NCBI RefSeq assembly: GCF_000938305.1
Contig: NZ_JYMT01000038.1
Span: 124,001-188,000 of the forward strand
Length of the DNA: 64,000 nt
Direction of reading: 5' to 3'
Source: Bradyrhizobium sp. LTSP885
GTDB lineage: Bacteria; Pseudomonadota; Alphaproteobacteria; Rhizobiales; Xanthobacteraceae
Each line of letters starts with the position of its first letter. Position 1 is the stretch's first letter. The notes beneath the pieces were generated by a model that had not been told where the DNA came from, did not search any database, and worked only from the letters and a program-made list of their open reading frames with translations. Position numbers and translations under genes: made by a program. This document shows, piece after piece, positions 34,963-44,241 of the stretch.

Positions 34963-35972
34963 GAGGCCGCCACCGTCTCGCCGGCGCGCCAGCACGCGGC
35001 CCAATGGTTGGCGGCAAACTCTTGCAGCGGGGGATACTCCTGACGGCAGCGGTCGATCGCGAGCTTGCAGCGCGGTGCGAAGGCGCAACCGGGCGGCAGA
35101 TTGGTCAGCGAGGGCACCATGCCGGGAATTTCGGTCAGCCGCGCATCGGTCTTGGCGCCGAGTCCGATCACCGCAGGTATAGAAGCCATTAGCCCACGCG
35201 TGTAGGGATGCAACGGGGTCTCAAACAGCGCCTCGACGGTCGCCTCCTCGACCTTCTTGCCGGCATACATCACGATCACGCGCTGCGCGGTCTGTGCGAC
35301 GACGCCGAGATCGTGGGTGATCAGGATCAGCCCGGTGCCGAGTCGCTGCTGCAGATCGACGATCAGCGCCAGGATTTGCGCCTGGATGGTGACGTCGAGC
35401 GCGGTGGTCGGCTCGTCCGCGATCAACAGCGCCGGACGGCAGGCCAGCGCCATCGCGATCATGGCGCGCTGGCGCATGCCGCCGGAGAGCTGGTGTGGAT
35501 ACTCCCGCGCCCGCCGCTCGGGCTCCGGGATGCGCACCAGCCGCAGCATGTCGACCGCCTGCTTCCATGCCTCCTTGCGGCTGACCTTCCGGTGCAGGCG
35601 CACGGCTTCGATGATCTGATCGCCGATCCGCATCACCGGATTGAGCGAGGTCATCGGCTCCTGGAAGATCATGGAGATGCGATTGCCCCTGACGTCGCGC
35701 ATCGCAGCGTCGTCGAGCATCAGGAGATCGGTGCCCTCGAGCAGCACCGAGCCGCCGACGATGCGGCCGGGCGGATCGGGCACCAGGCGCATGATCGACA
35801 GCGCGCTGACGCTCTTGCCGCAGCCGGATTCGCCGACGATCGCCAGCGTCTCGCCGCGGCGGACCGAGAACGAGACGTCATCGACCGCGCGGAACAGGCC
35901 GGAATTGGTGAAGAACACCGTCTGCAGGTTCTTCACGTCGAGAACCGTATCGAGCGCTAATGCCTCGCTCAT
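34959..35972 (-). CDS. Oligopeptide/dipeptide ABC transporter ATP-binding protein (DppD/OppD type)
   Basis: A 337-residue ATPase. Walker A is IVGESGCGKSVSAL, the signature LSGGMRQRAMIAMALA, and Walker B LLIADEPTTALD. The C-terminal extension has NLPPGCAFAPRCKLAIDRC. It overlaps the next ATPase by four bases and begins one base before the permease stop, so the operon is tightly coupled. The ATG at 35972 fits the family start (MSEALALDTVLDVKNLQ); the upstream open frame is part of the permease gene. Works as a heterodimer with the DppF-type subunit. Confidence 0.93.
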   Translation of the reverse strand: MSEALALDTVLDVKNLQTVFFTNSGLFRAVDDVSFSVRRGETLAIVGESGCGKSVSALSIMRLVPDPPGRIVGGSVLLEGTDLLMLDDAAMRDVRGNRISMIFQEPMTSLNPVMRIGDQIIEAVRLHRKVSRKEAWKQAVDMLRLVRIPEPERRAREYPHQLSGGMRQRAMIAMALACRPALLIADEPTTALDVTIQAQILALIVDLQQRLGTGLILITHDLGVVAQTAQRVIVMYAGKKVEEATVEALFETPLHPYTRGLMASIPAVIGLGAKTDARLTEIPGMVPSLTNLPPGCAFAPRCKLAIDRCRQEYPPLQEFAANHWAACWRAGETVAAS

Positions 35973-36865
35973 CAGCCGCGCTGCCTCGGATCGAGGATGT
36001 CGCGCAGCGCATCGCCGAACAGATTGGTGCCGAACACCGCCAGGCTGATCGCGATGCCCGGAAAGATCACCAGCCACGGTGCGACGCGGACATATTCGGC
36101 GGCGGATTCCGACAGCATCCGGCCCCATGACGGGTAAGGCTCGGGAATCCCGAGACCAAGGAATGACAGTGACGCCTCGGTCAGAATGGTCGAGCCGAGC
36201 TGCGCGGTGGCGAGCACGATCAGTGGCGCGATGGTGTTCGGTAGGATGTGGCGCAGCGCGATCCGTGTCTCGCTCATGCCGATCGATTTGGCGGCCTCGA
36301 CGAACGGCTGCTCGCGCAGCGCCAGCGTGTTGGCGCGGATCACGCGGGAGACCGTCGGGATCAGGGGAATCGCGATCGCCAGGATCACGTTCGGCAGCGA
36401 CGGCCCGAGCGCGGCGGTCATGACAAGCGCGAGCACCAGCAGCGGCAAGGATTGCAGGATGTCGGTGACGCGCTGGAACAGGAGGTCGACCCAGCCGGAG
36501 AGATAGCCGGAGGTGAGTCCGACCATCACGCCGATCGACGCGCCCAGCGTCGTGGAGCCGATCCCGACCGCGAGCGAGATTCGTGCGCCATGCACGATGC
36601 GGCTCCAGACGTCGCGGCCGAACGAATCGGTCCCGAACCAGTGAACCGCGGAGGGCGCGGCAAGGCGGTGCGCGGCATCGACGCTGAGCGGATCGTAGCG
36701 GCAGATCAGGTCGGCGGAGATCGCGATCCAGACGAACAGCAGCATGATGACGAGGCCGATCGTGCCGAGTATGTGGCGCTGCGCGAGGAAAGCGAGCCGG
36801 CGCCAGCCCTCGCCGGCATTGGCGCCGGCGCGTCGCAATTCGCTGTCGAAGTCGAGTGTCGCCAT
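35972..36865 (-). CDS. Oligopeptide/dipeptide ABC transporter permease (DppC/OppC type)
   Basis: A 297-residue permease of six predicted membrane segments. The N-terminal helix is about residues 35-55 (GTIGLVIMLLFVWIAISADLI). The EAA loop that docks to the ATPase is EAAKSIGMSETRIALRHILPNTIAPL. The DPLSVDAAHRLAAPSAVHWFGTDSFGRDVWSR stretch just after the first helix is characteristic of DppC. The ATG at 36865 is only four bases past the DppB stop; an upstream TTG (36880) in the same frame is possible but unlikely. Confidence 0.92.
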   Translation of the reverse strand: MATLDFDSELRRAGANAGEGWRRLAFLAQRHILGTIGLVIMLLFVWIAISADLICRYDPLSVDAAHRLAAPSAVHWFGTDSFGRDVWSRIVHGARISLAVGIGSTTLGASIGVMVGLTSGYLSGWVDLLFQRVTDILQSLPLLVLALVMTAALGPSLPNVILAIAIPLIPTVSRVIRANTLALREQPFVEAAKSIGMSETRIALRHILPNTIAPLIVLATAQLGSTILTEASLSFLGLGIPEPYPSWGRMLSESAAEYVRVAPWLVIFPGIAISLAVFGTNLFGDALRDILDPRQRG

Positions 36866-36869
36866 CGGG

Positions 36870-37817
36870 TTAATCCCCAAACCGGATGCGCGGATCGATC
36901 GCGGCGTAGAGCATGTCGACGACGAAATTCACGGTCACCACCACGACCGCGATCAGCATCACGATATTCTGCACGATCGGATAGTCGCGCCAGCGCAGCG
37001 CCTCGACCAGGAAGCGGGCGATGCCGGGGATGTTGAACACGGTCTCGGTGACGATCAGGCCGCCGATCAGGAATGCCGCCTCGATGCCGATCACGGTGAT
37101 CACGGGCAGCACCGCGTTCTTCAGCGCATGGCGATAATTGACCGAGGCTTCCGAGGCGCCTTTGGCGCGCGCGGTGCGGATATAGTCCTGGCGCAGGATT
37201 TCCAGCATCGAGGACCGCGTGATACGCATGGTCAGCGCCGCGCTGCGGAAACCGACCGCCATCGCTGGTACCGCATAGATCGTGATTGCTTCAAGCCAGG
37301 TCTTCGGGTTCGGATTGAAGATCGGCATGGTTCCGAACAACGACACCGAGGCCATCAGGATCAACAGGCCGAGCCAGAACGACGGCAGCGACAGGCCACT
37401 GAGGCTGACCACGCGCAGCGCATAGTCGAGCTTTGAGCCTTGATGGACGGCGCTGATGACGCCGAGCGGAATGCCGATCGAGGCGGAGAACAGCAGCGCC
37501 AGCCCGGCGAGCCGCGCTGTGATCGGAATCCGCGGCAGGATCTCCTGCAGTGCCGGCTTCTCCGAGACATAGGAATAGCCGAGGTCGCCGCGCAGCAGGC
37601 CTCCGATCCAGTGCAGGTACTGGATCACGATCGGCTGGTTGAGGCCGAGTTCGCGCTCAAGATTGGCCTTGTCGGCGGGATCGACGAAGCCGGCCGCGTC
37701 GAACAGGATGTCGACGATGTTGCCAGGCACGATCCGCAGCAGCACGAAGATGATGACCGAGATCCCGAACAGGGTCACGAGCATCAGGAACAGGCGCCGG
37801 ACGATATAGGCAAACAC
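36870..37817 (-). CDS. Oligopeptide/dipeptide ABC transporter permease (DppB/OppB type)
   Basis: A 315-residue permease beginning MFAYIVRRLFLMLVTLFGISVI, which is the first membrane helix of DppB-type proteins. The family's long periplasmic loop (VDPADKANLERELGLNQPIVIQYLHW) and the EAA loop (AKGASEASVNYRHALKNAVLPVIT) are present. It starts with GTG. It is the second gene of the importer operon, after the binding protein (about 90 bases between). It pairs with the DppC-type permease that begins four bases after its stop. Confidence 0.92.
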   Translation of the reverse strand: MFAYIVRRLFLMLVTLFGISVIIFVLLRIVPGNIVDILFDAAGFVDPADKANLERELGLNQPIVIQYLHWIGGLLRGDLGYSYVSEKPALQEILPRIPITARLAGLALLFSASIGIPLGVISAVHQGSKLDYALRVVSLSGLSLPSFWLGLLILMASVSLFGTMPIFNPNPKTWLEAITIYAVPAMAVGFRSAALTMRITRSSMLEILRQDYIRTARAKGASEASVNYRHALKNAVLPVITVIGIEAAFLIGGLIVTETVFNIPGIARFLVEALRWRDYPIVQNIVMLIAVVVVTVNFVVDMLYAAIDPRIRFGD

Positions 37818-37906
37818 CCTGGCTCTCTCCCTGTCCCGCCTGGTTCTTCTTTTGACGCGTTTTCTTCACGCGAACCGGTTCCCACTTCGCTCGAAAACGC
37901 TATGCC

Positions 37907-39502
37907 TTACTTATCCAGCCAGACGTCTTCGTAGCGATAGCCGTTGTAGGAGCTGTTGGACATGATCGTGACATTCTTCACATAGGGCTGCCAGCAGGTG
38001 CCGGTCCGGGCATGGAAGATGATCGGACGCGCGACGTCCTCCTGCAGCTTCTTGTCGATCTCCCAGACCATCTTCTTGCGCTTGCTGACGTCGGTTTCCT
38101 CCGACTGCTGGTCGAACAGCTTCTCGATGTCCTTGTTGCAATAGTTGGTGTAGTTGCGCTCCGAGCCGCAGGCATAATTCTCGTAAAAGGACTGGTCGGG
38201 CTCGTCGACCGCATTGCCTGTCAGATTGAGCCCGAGCGAATAGTCCTTGCGCGCGATCTTGGGGAACCATTGCGCGGTGTCGACGACGTCGAGCTCGGCG
38301 TCGATATAGATGCTCTTGATCTGGTCGATCAGGATGATGGCGGGGTCGCGGTAAACCGCGATGTTGCGCGTCGACACCTTGATCTGCAGATGCTTGTCCG
38401 GCCCGTAGCCGGCTTTCTGCATCAGCTTGCGGGCCTCCTCGCGATTTTTCTCGATGTCTGGGCCGTAGCCGGGGATGGATTCCATCATGTCCTTCGGCAT
38501 CGCCCACAGACCCGACGGCGCCGGCTCCATGGTGCCGCCGATGTCGCCCTGTCCCTCGAACATGATCTGGATGAAGGCCTTGCGATCCAGCGCCAGCGCC
38601 AGGGCGCGGCGGATGTCGATGTTGTCGAACGGAGGTCCGCTCGAATTGATGATGATGTTGGTCGAGACGTTGTTCGGTTCCACCACGCACACTGCGTTGG
38701 GCGCCTGCGACTTGACGTCCTTGAGCAGCGGGATCGAGACTTCGGTCGGGAACGTCATGTCGAACTTGCCGGAGACGAAGCCCAGGATCGCGGTTGAGCG
38801 GTTGGTGATGATGGTGAACTCGATGCCGTCGAGATAGGGCAGGCCCTTCTTGAAGTAATCCGGGTTCTTGACGAGCTTGATCGACTCGTTGGCCTTGAAC
38901 TCGACGAACTTGAACGGGCCGGTACCGACCGGTTTGGTGCGCATCTCCGCCGGCGACAAATGGCAGGGATAGATCGGCGTATAGCCTGAGGCGAGCAGCG
39001 ACAGCAGCGCGGGTTGCGGCCGCTTCAGGTTGAATGAGGCCTCATAATCGCCGTTGGCCGTGACGTCGTCGACCTCGTCGTACCAGGACTTGCGCGGGTT
39101 CTGCCGGAATTTTTGTGGCGACTTGCCCATCAGCATGTCGAAGGTGCATTTGACGTCGGCCGAGGTGAACGGCTTGCCGTCGTGCCATTTCACGTCCCTG
39201 CGCAGCTTGAAGGTGAGCGTCTTGTTGTCGCCGTTCCAGGCCCAGCTCTCCGCGAGCTCGGGCCTGATCGTCTCAGTGCTGTTCTGGGCGATGTGCTGGT
39301 CGAAGATGACGAGGTTGTTGAAAACCGGCATGAACGGGATGTTGATCGAGTAGGTCGAGCCTTCGTGGATCGAGGCGCTGCCGGGACTGTCGCGGTGATA
39401 GATCCTGAAGATGCCGCCTGATTTCGGCTCGCCGGCCAGTGAAACGTCGCTGATTGCCAGCACAGACAATACCGCGATGGCCAGCGCTTGCACGCTCCGC
39501 AT
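37907..39502 (-). CDS. Periplasmic solute-binding protein of the Dpp/Opp ABC transporter (family 5)
   Basis: A 531-residue SBP_bac_5-type receptor. It has a Sec signal of about 23 residues (MRSVQALAIAVLSVLAISDVSLA), and then GGIFRIYHRDSPGSASIHEG. Family landmarks include FKLRRDVKWHDGKPFTSADVKCTFDML and PVGTGPFKFVEFK. These proteins bind peptides, but in rhizobia many carry other solutes such as opines, sugars or aromatics, so the ligand is open. The ATG at 39502 has GGAGGGGACC as ribosome binding site. It is the first gene of the importer operon. Upstream are the TfdA-like dioxygenase and ligase genes on the same strand, separated by a repeat. Confidence 0.93.
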   Translation of the reverse strand: MRSVQALAIAVLSVLAISDVSLAGEPKSGGIFRIYHRDSPGSASIHEGSTYSINIPFMPVFNNLVIFDQHIAQNSTETIRPELAESWAWNGDNKTLTFKLRRDVKWHDGKPFTSADVKCTFDMLMGKSPQKFRQNPRKSWYDEVDDVTANGDYEASFNLKRPQPALLSLLASGYTPIYPCHLSPAEMRTKPVGTGPFKFVEFKANESIKLVKNPDYFKKGLPYLDGIEFTIITNRSTAILGFVSGKFDMTFPTEVSIPLLKDVKSQAPNAVCVVEPNNVSTNIIINSSGPPFDNIDIRRALALALDRKAFIQIMFEGQGDIGGTMEPAPSGLWAMPKDMMESIPGYGPDIEKNREEARKLMQKAGYGPDKHLQIKVSTRNIAVYRDPAIILIDQIKSIYIDAELDVVDTAQWFPKIARKDYSLGLNLTGNAVDEPDQSFYENYACGSERNYTNYCNKDIEKLFDQQSEETDVSKRKKMVWEIDKKLQEDVARPIIFHARTGTCWQPYVKNVTIMSNSSYNGYRYEDVWLDK

Positions 39503-39762
39503 GGTCCCCTCCACGAATTTCGGTCTCATCGGCCGATTGGCATCGACGATACCACGGTGAGGGGTTGGGGGGATTGGCAATTCGGATGACACAGCAAGAT
39601 GAAAGTTTCGACACACCGGAAATAATGACGCTTGTGCGCGGAACCGGTGGCTTGTTTTGCTATTCAGTGGTGGATTTCCTTCTCATCTCGGCGATATGCG
39701 GTGAGTTGTCAGCGGCAGTTTGTCGCTGAGGCAACCTGTTCAACGAACTTTCAATTCTCCCC

Positions 39763-39862
39763 GTCATCCTGAGGCGCTCGCGCAGCGAGCCTCGAAGGAT
39801 CGACGGCCCCGCCGGTGGCCGTCGATCCTTCGAGACGCCGCTTCGCGGCTCCTCAGGATGAC
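39763..39862. repeat. Intergenic inverted repeat, family E (GTCATCCTGAGG type)
   Basis: A 100-base palindrome whose ends are GTCATCCTGAGG and CCTCAGGATGAC. Its inner arms GATCGACGGCC and GGCCGTCGATC pair around CCCGCCGGT. It lies downstream of the dioxygenase gene and could act as terminator between that gene and the transporter operon. The remaining bases of the 39503-39883 gap hold no gene. Confidence 0.85.
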
Positions 39863-39883
39863 GGTGCGATGAGAACAAGACGC

Positions 39884-40771
39884 TCACTCCGCCGCCTGCG
39901 AGGAGGGCGGGCTCATGCCGGGGACGCCGTCCGCATCGGTCGCCGAGATCGTGGTGCGGATCATCAGGCGGCCTTCATGCGCCGGCCACGGGCGACCCCG
40001 GTGCATGGTGGCACGGTTGTCCCACATCACGACGTCGCCCTGTTTCCATTGGTGCAGATAGCTGACGCCGGGCGCGGTCGCGGCAGCGGTCAACTCCTCG
40101 ATCAGAGCCTTGCCGGCCTCACCGTCCATACCCTCGACACCATACGCGTGCGAGGCGAGATAGAGTGCGCCGCGGCCGTTGACCGGATTGCGCCACACCA
40201 TGCGCCAGCACACCGGCGGCAGCGCATCGACCTCCGCAACTGTTGCGAGCCCGTCGGCGACCTTGCTGCGCGAATGCGCATAGGAGTGCCAGGCGAAGGA
40301 ATTTTCCAGCCGCTTTGCGACGTCCTCGTCGAGCCGCTCGAAAGCAAGCCGCATCGAGACGAATTCGGTCTCGCCGCCATGCTCGGGGATGATCCGCGCC
40401 GACAGGATCGAGGTCAGCGCCGGCACGCGCTTAAAGGAGGAGTCGGTGTGCCAGAGCTGGTTGGCCTTGGCTCGCAATTGCTGCAGGTGATCCGATGGCA
40501 CCACCTTGCCGTCGGGACCGAAGGTCGAGAGAATCACGAAATGTGAGCCGGTGCCCATCGAGCCGACTTTTGTCACCTCGGGCGACCCGAAGCGGCGCGA
40601 GAACGCGAGTTGGAGGTCGTCATTGACCTCCTGGCCGCGGAACACCAGCACCGAGTGCTCCTCGAACGCCGCGCGCACCGCCGCGTAGGCGGCATCACTG
40701 GCTGCAACATCGGCGAGCGTGACGCCGCGCAGTTCGGCGCCAAAGCCGGGATCCAGTGGGATCACTTCCAT
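39884..40771 (-). CDS. TfdA/TauD-family 2-oxoglutarate-dependent dioxygenase, close to TfdA type
   Basis: A 295-residue Fe(II)/2-oxoglutarate dioxygenase. The iron ligands are the HxD of QLWHTDSSF and the distal His of GDVVMWDNRATMHRGRPW. A C-terminal Arg (RLMIRTT) binds the cosubstrate. The wording of these motifs (QLWH-DSSF, GG-TEF--MR-A, GD-VMWDNR--HRGR) is nearer to TfdA, which cleaves aryloxyacetates such as 2,4-D, than to TauD; this is from memory of TfdA, not a search. The ATG at 40771 follows AAGGAAGGA. The longer open frame to 41134 overlaps the ligase gene. It is downstream of an acyl-CoA synthetase and an iron-dependent dehydrogenase on the same strand. Confidence 0.88.
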   Translation of the reverse strand: MEVIPLDPGFGAELRGVTLADVAASDAAYAAVRAAFEEHSVLVFRGQEVNDDLQLAFSRRFGSPEVTKVGSMGTGSHFVILSTFGPDGKVVPSDHLQQLRAKANQLWHTDSSFKRVPALTSILSARIIPEHGGETEFVSMRLAFERLDEDVAKRLENSFAWHSYAHSRSKVADGLATVAEVDALPPVCWRMVWRNPVNGRGALYLASHAYGVEGMDGEAGKALIEELTAAATAPGVSYLHQWKQGDVVMWDNRATMHRGRPWPAHEGRLMIRTTISATDADGVPGMSPPSSQAAE

Positions 40772-40839
40772 CGGAATATCCTTCCTTTTTTCTTGTTGTG
40801 ATGAGCTTAGGCCAAGGTGGTGTCTCGGGCAAACGGGCC

Positions 40840-42390
40840 TCACACGATCCGCGAGGTCTTGTTGCCCCAATAGCGGTCGCGCAGCAGGCGCTTGTAGAGT
40901 TTTCCGGTCGGCAATCGCGGCAGTTCGGCCTCGAAATCGACCGTGCGCGGCACCTTCTGGCGTGACAGCGACGTTGCGCAGAATGCGATCAGTTCCTCGG
41001 CGAGGTCCGGTCCTGGCGCGACGCCGTCGATCGGCTGCACCACTGCCTTCACCTCTTCGCCGAGATCGGCATTGGGTACGCCGAACACCGCGGCATCGGC
41101 GACCTTGGGATGGGTGATCAGCAGGTTCTCGCATTCCTGCGGATAGATGTTCACGCCGCCGGAGATGATCATGAAGGTGGCGCGGTCGGTGAGATAGAGG
41201 AAGTTATCGTCGTCGACATAGCCAACGTCGCCGACCGTGCTCATGCTGCCGTCCGGCGAGCGGGACTCGGTGGTTTTGGCGGGTTCGTTGAAATATTCAA
41301 AGGCCGTCGCGGTCTTGAACCACACCGTGCCGGGTGTTCCCTTGGGACAAGGCTGCATGTTCTCGTCGAGGATATGCAAATCACCGAGCAGCACCCGGCC
41401 TACGGTGCCGCGATGCGCCAGCCACTCCTTGCTGTCGCAGGCGGTAAAGCCGAGGCCTTCGGTCGCGCCATAATACTCGTGGATGATCGGGCCCCACCAT
41501 TTGATCATGTCGTCCTTCACCAGCGCCGGGCAGGGCGCGGCGGCATGGATTGCGATCTCGAGCGATGACAAGTCGTAGCGGCGGCGCACCTTCTCGGGCA
41601 GCTTCAGCATCCGCGAGAACATGGTCGGCACCAGCTGGCTGTGGGTGATGCCCCATCTCTCGATCAGCTCGAGGTAACGCTCGGGATCAAAGCTCTCCAT
41701 GATGACGACGGTGCCGCCGATGCGGATGGTGAGATTGACCGCGGCCTGCGGCGCGGAGTGGTAGAGCGGCGCCGGCGACAGATAGACCATGCCTTCGCGG
41801 TAGTGCCAGAGCTTGGTCAGGAAATCGAACAGCGGCAGGTTCTCTGACGGCGGCTGCTCCGGCAGCGGCCGCAAAATGCCCTTGGGGCGGCCGGTGGTGC
41901 CGGAGGAATAGAGCATCGCGGTGCCCGCGAACTCGTCCGCGATCGGTGTGCTCGGCAGGCCGGCGGTCGCCTGTTCCAGCCCGACGATACGATCGCTCTC
42001 GCTTTGGCCGTCGACGACAATGCAGAGTTCTACGTCGGAGCATTGCTTCAGCGCCTCGCGCGCAATGTCGAGCTTCAGCTTCGAGGTGATCAGGATCCGC
42101 GACTGGCTGTTGGTGAGGATATAGGCGAGTTCGCTCGCGGTGAGGAAGGAGTTGACGCAGGTAAAATACAGGCCGGAGCGCTCGCCGGCGCCGCAGGCCT
42201 CGAGGTAGCGGTTGTTGTTCTCCATGAAGATCGAATAGTGGTCGAGCCGCTCCATCCCGCGCTTGCGGAACAGGTGTGCGAGGCGGTTGTTGCGCGCCTC
42301 CAGCTCGCGATAGGTGACGATCTCGCCGGTCGCAGCCATGATGAAGGCGGGCTGCAGCGGGCGCAGGTAAGCATGCTTGCCGGTGTACAT
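40840..42390 (-). CDS. AMP-forming acyl-CoA synthetase
   Basis: A 516-residue adenylate-forming enzyme. It has YSSGTTGRPKGILRP (P-loop), HEYYGATEGLGF (adenylation), VGYVDDDNFLYLTDRATFMIISGGVNIYPQE (hinge region), and the catalytic lysine near the C-terminus (LPTGKLYKRLLRD). The ATG at 42390 is preceded by GAGG. It lies 16 bases after the Fe-dependent dehydrogenase gene, so the two are an operon, and about 68 bases before the dioxygenase gene. It activates an acid of unknown structure, perhaps a product of the dioxygenase or the transported solute. Confidence 0.9.
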   Translation of the reverse strand: MYTGKHAYLRPLQPAFIMAATGEIVTYRELEARNNRLAHLFRKRGMERLDHYSIFMENNNRYLEACGAGERSGLYFTCVNSFLTASELAYILTNSQSRILITSKLKLDIAREALKQCSDVELCIVVDGQSESDRIVGLEQATAGLPSTPIADEFAGTAMLYSSGTTGRPKGILRPLPEQPPSENLPLFDFLTKLWHYREGMVYLSPAPLYHSAPQAAVNLTIRIGGTVVIMESFDPERYLELIERWGITHSQLVPTMFSRMLKLPEKVRRRYDLSSLEIAIHAAAPCPALVKDDMIKWWGPIIHEYYGATEGLGFTACDSKEWLAHRGTVGRVLLGDLHILDENMQPCPKGTPGTVWFKTATAFEYFNEPAKTTESRSPDGSMSTVGDVGYVDDDNFLYLTDRATFMIISGGVNIYPQECENLLITHPKVADAAVFGVPNADLGEEVKAVVQPIDGVAPGPDLAEELIAFCATSLSRQKVPRTVDFEAELPRLPTGKLYKRLLRDRYWGNKTSRIV

Positions 42391-42406
42391 CGAACCTCAT
42401 TTTCCC

Positions 42407-43561
42407 CTAGGCAGCCATCATCAGAATTTCACGCACCTGGGCCGGGCCGTCGATCTGGCGCGGATTGCGCGGCACCCAGGGTGTTCGCATCGCCTGCACC
42501 GCGATTCGGTCGAAATGCTCGGGGCCGACGTGCACGTCCTGCAGGCTGCGCGGCATGCCGAGATCGCGGATGAAGCGGTCGAGCACGTCGCCGGCGTCTT
42601 CGCCCGGATGGCCCATCGCGGCCGCGACCAGCGCCTGGCGGTCGGCATTGTCGCGTTTGTTCCAACGCATCACCGAAGGCAGCATCACGCAGGACGTGTA
42701 GCCGTGCGGCACGTCGAACTCGGCGCCGAGCACGTAGCCGATGCCGTGGCTGGCGCCCATCGGCACGCCCGAGGCGAGCGGGCCGGTCGAAAGCCAGGTG
42801 CCGATCTGGCAGTCCATCCGCGCGGAAAGATCCTTCGGATTCGCCTTCACTCGCGGCAGGCCTTGGGCCAGCATTTCGAGGCCCTTGAGCGCCTGCGCGT
42901 CGCCGTAAGGGTGCGCCTCGCGCGAACAGATGCCCTCGACGCAATGGTCGACGGCGCGGATGCCGGTCGACAGGAACAGCCAGTCCGGCGTGTGCACCGA
43001 CAGTTCCGGATCGAGAATGGTCGCGCGCGGCATCACCAGCGGATGGCGCAGCATCTCCTTTTGCCGCTTGGCCTCGTTGGTGACGCCGGCGATCGCGGAG
43101 AACTCGCCGCCGGCGATCGTGGTCGGCACGCTGATCTGGCGCACGACAGGCGCCTTCATCTCGGGCGAAACGCCGCCATGGGTCCTGATACCGTCGATGC
43201 CGTCCGATGTGGTGACGTTGTTGGCGAGGCAAAGCTGCACCGCCTTGGCGCCGTCGGTGATCGAGCCGCCGCCGATGGTGACGATCAGGTCGGCTTTGGC
43301 GGCGCGGGCCTGTTCGGTCGCCGATATGACCGCGGCGCGCGGCGTGTGTGCCGGCATCCGGTCGAAGGTGCCGACACAGCGGGTTCCGAGCGCCTGGCGG
43401 ACCTTGTCGATCTCGTCGGTCTCGCGGTTCAGCGTCCCTGATACCATCAGGAAGGCGCGTTGCGCGCCGAGCCGGTCGAGCTGCTCGACGACGGCCTCGC
43501 GAGCGGGCCGTCCGAACACGACCTCGTCCATGGCGCCGAATACGACACGGCCTCGATGCAC
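42407..43561 (-). CDS. Iron-containing alcohol dehydrogenase / maleylacetate reductase-type enzyme
   Basis: A 384-residue protein of the iron-dependent dehydrogenase family. NAD-binding is seen in TIGGGSITDGAKAVQL. Metal-site residues lie in the Asp-containing stretch before EFSAIAGVT and in the His-containing segments GIRAVDHCVEGI and MGASHGIGYVLG and EFDVPHGYT. The N-terminus (RVVFGAMDEVVFG) recalls maleylacetate reductases, which also belong here, so a role in aromatic or haloaromatic acid breakdown is possible; a general alcohol dehydrogenase is the alternative. The GTG start at 43561 has GGGAGGAC upstream. First gene of the ligase operon. Confidence 0.85.
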   Translation of the reverse strand: MHRGRVVFGAMDEVVFGRPAREAVVEQLDRLGAQRAFLMVSGTLNRETDEIDKVRQALGTRCVGTFDRMPAHTPRAAVISATEQARAAKADLIVTIGGGSITDGAKAVQLCLANNVTTSDGIDGIRTHGGVSPEMKAPVVRQISVPTTIAGGEFSAIAGVTNEAKRQKEMLRHPLVMPRATILDPELSVHTPDWLFLSTGIRAVDHCVEGICSREAHPYGDAQALKGLEMLAQGLPRVKANPKDLSARMDCQIGTWLSTGPLASGVPMGASHGIGYVLGAEFDVPHGYTSCVMLPSVMRWNKRDNADRQALVAAAMGHPGEDAGDVLDRFIRDLGMPRSLQDVHVGPEHFDRIAVQAMRTPWVPRNPRQIDGPAQVREILMMAA

Positions 43562-43688
43562 GCGGCTGTCCTCCCTTGTCTTGCCTGCCTTTGCCGGCAG
43601 CGGTTCGGGGCAGGTTAGCGGAGGAAATCCGGGCCGTCATCAGGGGCGGGGGGTGGTATGGTGCGGTTGACCCGGTCATTCCGCTGCT

Positions 43689-43811
43689 GTCGTCCCTGCG
43701 AAAGCAGGGACCCATAACCACAGGGTTGCGTTGTTGAAGTAAGCTGTGGCCCCAGCGTCGCGCAACAATTGCCATTTGTGGCTATGGGTCCCGGGTCAAG
43801 CCCGGGACGAC
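43689..43811. repeat. Intergenic inverted repeat, family C (second copy)
   Basis: A 123-base palindrome, ends GTCGTCCC and GGGACGAC, with CCCATAACCACAGGG pairing to TTTGTGGCTATGGG. It lies in the 371-base divergent gap between the dehydrogenase start and the DUF6916-like gene. Promoters for both must flank it; nothing else is recognisable in the gap. Confidence 0.85.
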
Positions 43812-43932
43812 AGCGAATTTGTTACACGGCTGGTGAGTCATACGTTCGCATACAGGTTTCGACTGAGTTGCCCGTCGGGTCATTTTGTCGCGCGCCACGG
43901 CATGCTACAGCTCGGCGACAATGGAAGGAAGC

Positions 43933-44241
43933 ATGGGCATGACTGTATCGGTGGATCTATCGAAACTGCACATCGACGACTTCACGCCGCACAAGGACGC
44001 CGTCTTCGAACTGCAGGCAACCGAGCGTGTCGTGCTGCTCAAGCTGACCAAGGTCGATCCGGCCGGCAATAGCGGGCGGCAGGGTGGTGCGTTCTCGCTG
44101 CTGTTCGTCGGCCCAAAGGCTGACGCGTTGCCGCAGGCGATCTATCCGGTCAAGCATCCGGCGCTCGGCACGATGGAGATCTTCCTGGTGCCGATCGGGC
44201 CAGTCGCGGACGGCAACGGCTATCAGGCGATCTTTACCTGA
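43933..44241 (+). CDS. Small DUF6916-like protein beside the tail-collar operon
   Basis: A 102-residue soluble protein with no signal peptide. The sequence SLLFVGPKADALPQAIYPVKHPALGTMEIFLVPIGP resembles the small DUF6916-type proteins I recall beside phage-tail-collar genes in other bacteria; that recollection is not verified here. The ATG at 43933 follows GGAAGGA. Its 3' end overlaps the convergent GNAT gene by 19 bases, which is the tightest packing in the region. Expected fold is a small beta-rich domain. Function unknown; placement suggests a role with the three collar proteins, perhaps as chaperone or accessory subunit. Confidence 0.75.
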   Translation: MGMTVSVDLSKLHIDDFTPHKDAVFELQATERVVLLKLTKVDPAGNSGRQGGAFSLLFVGPKADALPQAIYPVKHPALGTMEIFLVPIGPVADGNGYQAIFT

